This document shows positions 63,734-64,000 of a stretch of 64,000 nucleotides of DNA, piece by piece. Every line of letters starts with the position of its first letter. Position 1 is the first letter of the stretch. Source of the stretch: Deltaproteobacteria bacterium (GTDB lineage Bacteria; Myxococcota_A; Polyangia; Polyangiales; JADJMO01); the NCBI GenBank assembly GCA_016182965.1, contig JACPFM010000026.1, positions 94,190 to 158,189 of the forward strand. The letters are read 5' to 3'. Both the position numbers and the translations under genes were made by a program. The notes below the pieces were generated by a model, which saw only the letters and a list, made by a program, of their open reading frames with translations, was not told where the DNA came from and did no database searches.

Positions 63734-64000
63734 CCGTCCGGCATGAACAGCGTGGTATGAGCTTCATCGAAGCTCGCGCCCTGGAGTCCGCCAAAGCCGC
63801 TTCGGCTCCCTACCCCCGTCCGCGGGTGCCCCGAGCTCGCTTCGTGCAGTCTGGGCAGGGCATGGCCCAGGGCGGCGACGGCTCGGGCGGCGCGCTGACG
63901 CGGCTGGGTGATCGCGCCGATCGTCGAGGCGCCCATCCAGCGACGGTCACGCCGCGGCCGACGCGGCCCGCGCGTGCTACGATCTGGGCGTGTCCGAGGT

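Overview
The window is GC-rich chromosomal DNA from a Gram-negative delta-type bacterium, most likely a myxobacterium (Myxococcota, Polyangia-like). The evidence is a combination of several features: PEGA-domain proteins, eukaryotic-type Ser/Thr kinases, an M23 peptidase with a MYXO-CTERM-like tail, SUMF1-type lipoproteins, TonB-dependent receptors, and a giant protein built of Cys-rich repeats followed by FG-GAP repeats. No phage or plasmid functions are visible. Nothing ties the window to a genus.

Left part (1-41.7 kb) is mostly intact housekeeping and envelope genes. In order: the end of a Pro-rich PEGA protein, an M23 peptidase/lipoprotein pair, an esterase, a frameshifted metallo-beta-lactamase-fold gene, a CNNM/CorC-type membrane protein, a damaged EEP nuclease/phosphatase, a TonB receptor with a lipoprotein, two tandem SUMF1 lipoproteins, a KGG protein, an orphan response regulator, a two-gene Fe-S/FAD oxidoreductase, a malic enzyme, tRNA-Leu, a glycosyltransferase, QueE, RsmG, a MerR-TPR protein, a PEGA protein, RsmD, RecD2, a CBS protein, a ThDP enzyme, a GYF-like membrane protein, an NAD epimerase, enolase, a pseudokinase divergent from an active kinase, and a TPR-PEGA-TonB receptor fusion.

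Centre (43.9-51.3 kb) carries a coherent signalling locus. A minus-strand operon encodes a membrane kinase with a CheA-like ATPase and an internal Hpt domain, a TonB-dependent receptor, a small lipoprotein and a YfiR-family periplasmic protein. A plus-strand CheY-CheX pair is divergent from it. A second CheX, followed by a broken response regulator, lies beyond the other end. I read this as a YfiBNR-like envelope sensor in which the diguanylate cyclase output is replaced by a CheA/CheY/CheX phosphorelay. It is the best candidate here for an undescribed system.

Right part (41.9-43.9 kb and 51.3-64 kb) is accessory DNA full of fragments: an IS91-like transposase, an FG-GAP/CARDB protein, a Cys-rich protein, a truncated lipoprotein, a piece of pntB, a beta-helix protein and an FAD oxidoreductase. 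Inside it sits a well-preserved pair, a ~2390-residue lipoprotein with about 26 Cys-rich repeats and FG-GAP repeats, and a companion lipoprotein. The pair is flanked by direct repeats of about 120 bp.

Several non-coding repeat families recur: inverted arms built of a 7-bp unit (five sites), a 273-bp element with hairpin termini, a 267-bp inverted repeat after enolase, and three tandem 26-bp palindromes. Frameshifts in otherwise conserved genes (4.4, 8.0 and 44.5-44.9 kb) could be true decay or assembly errors.
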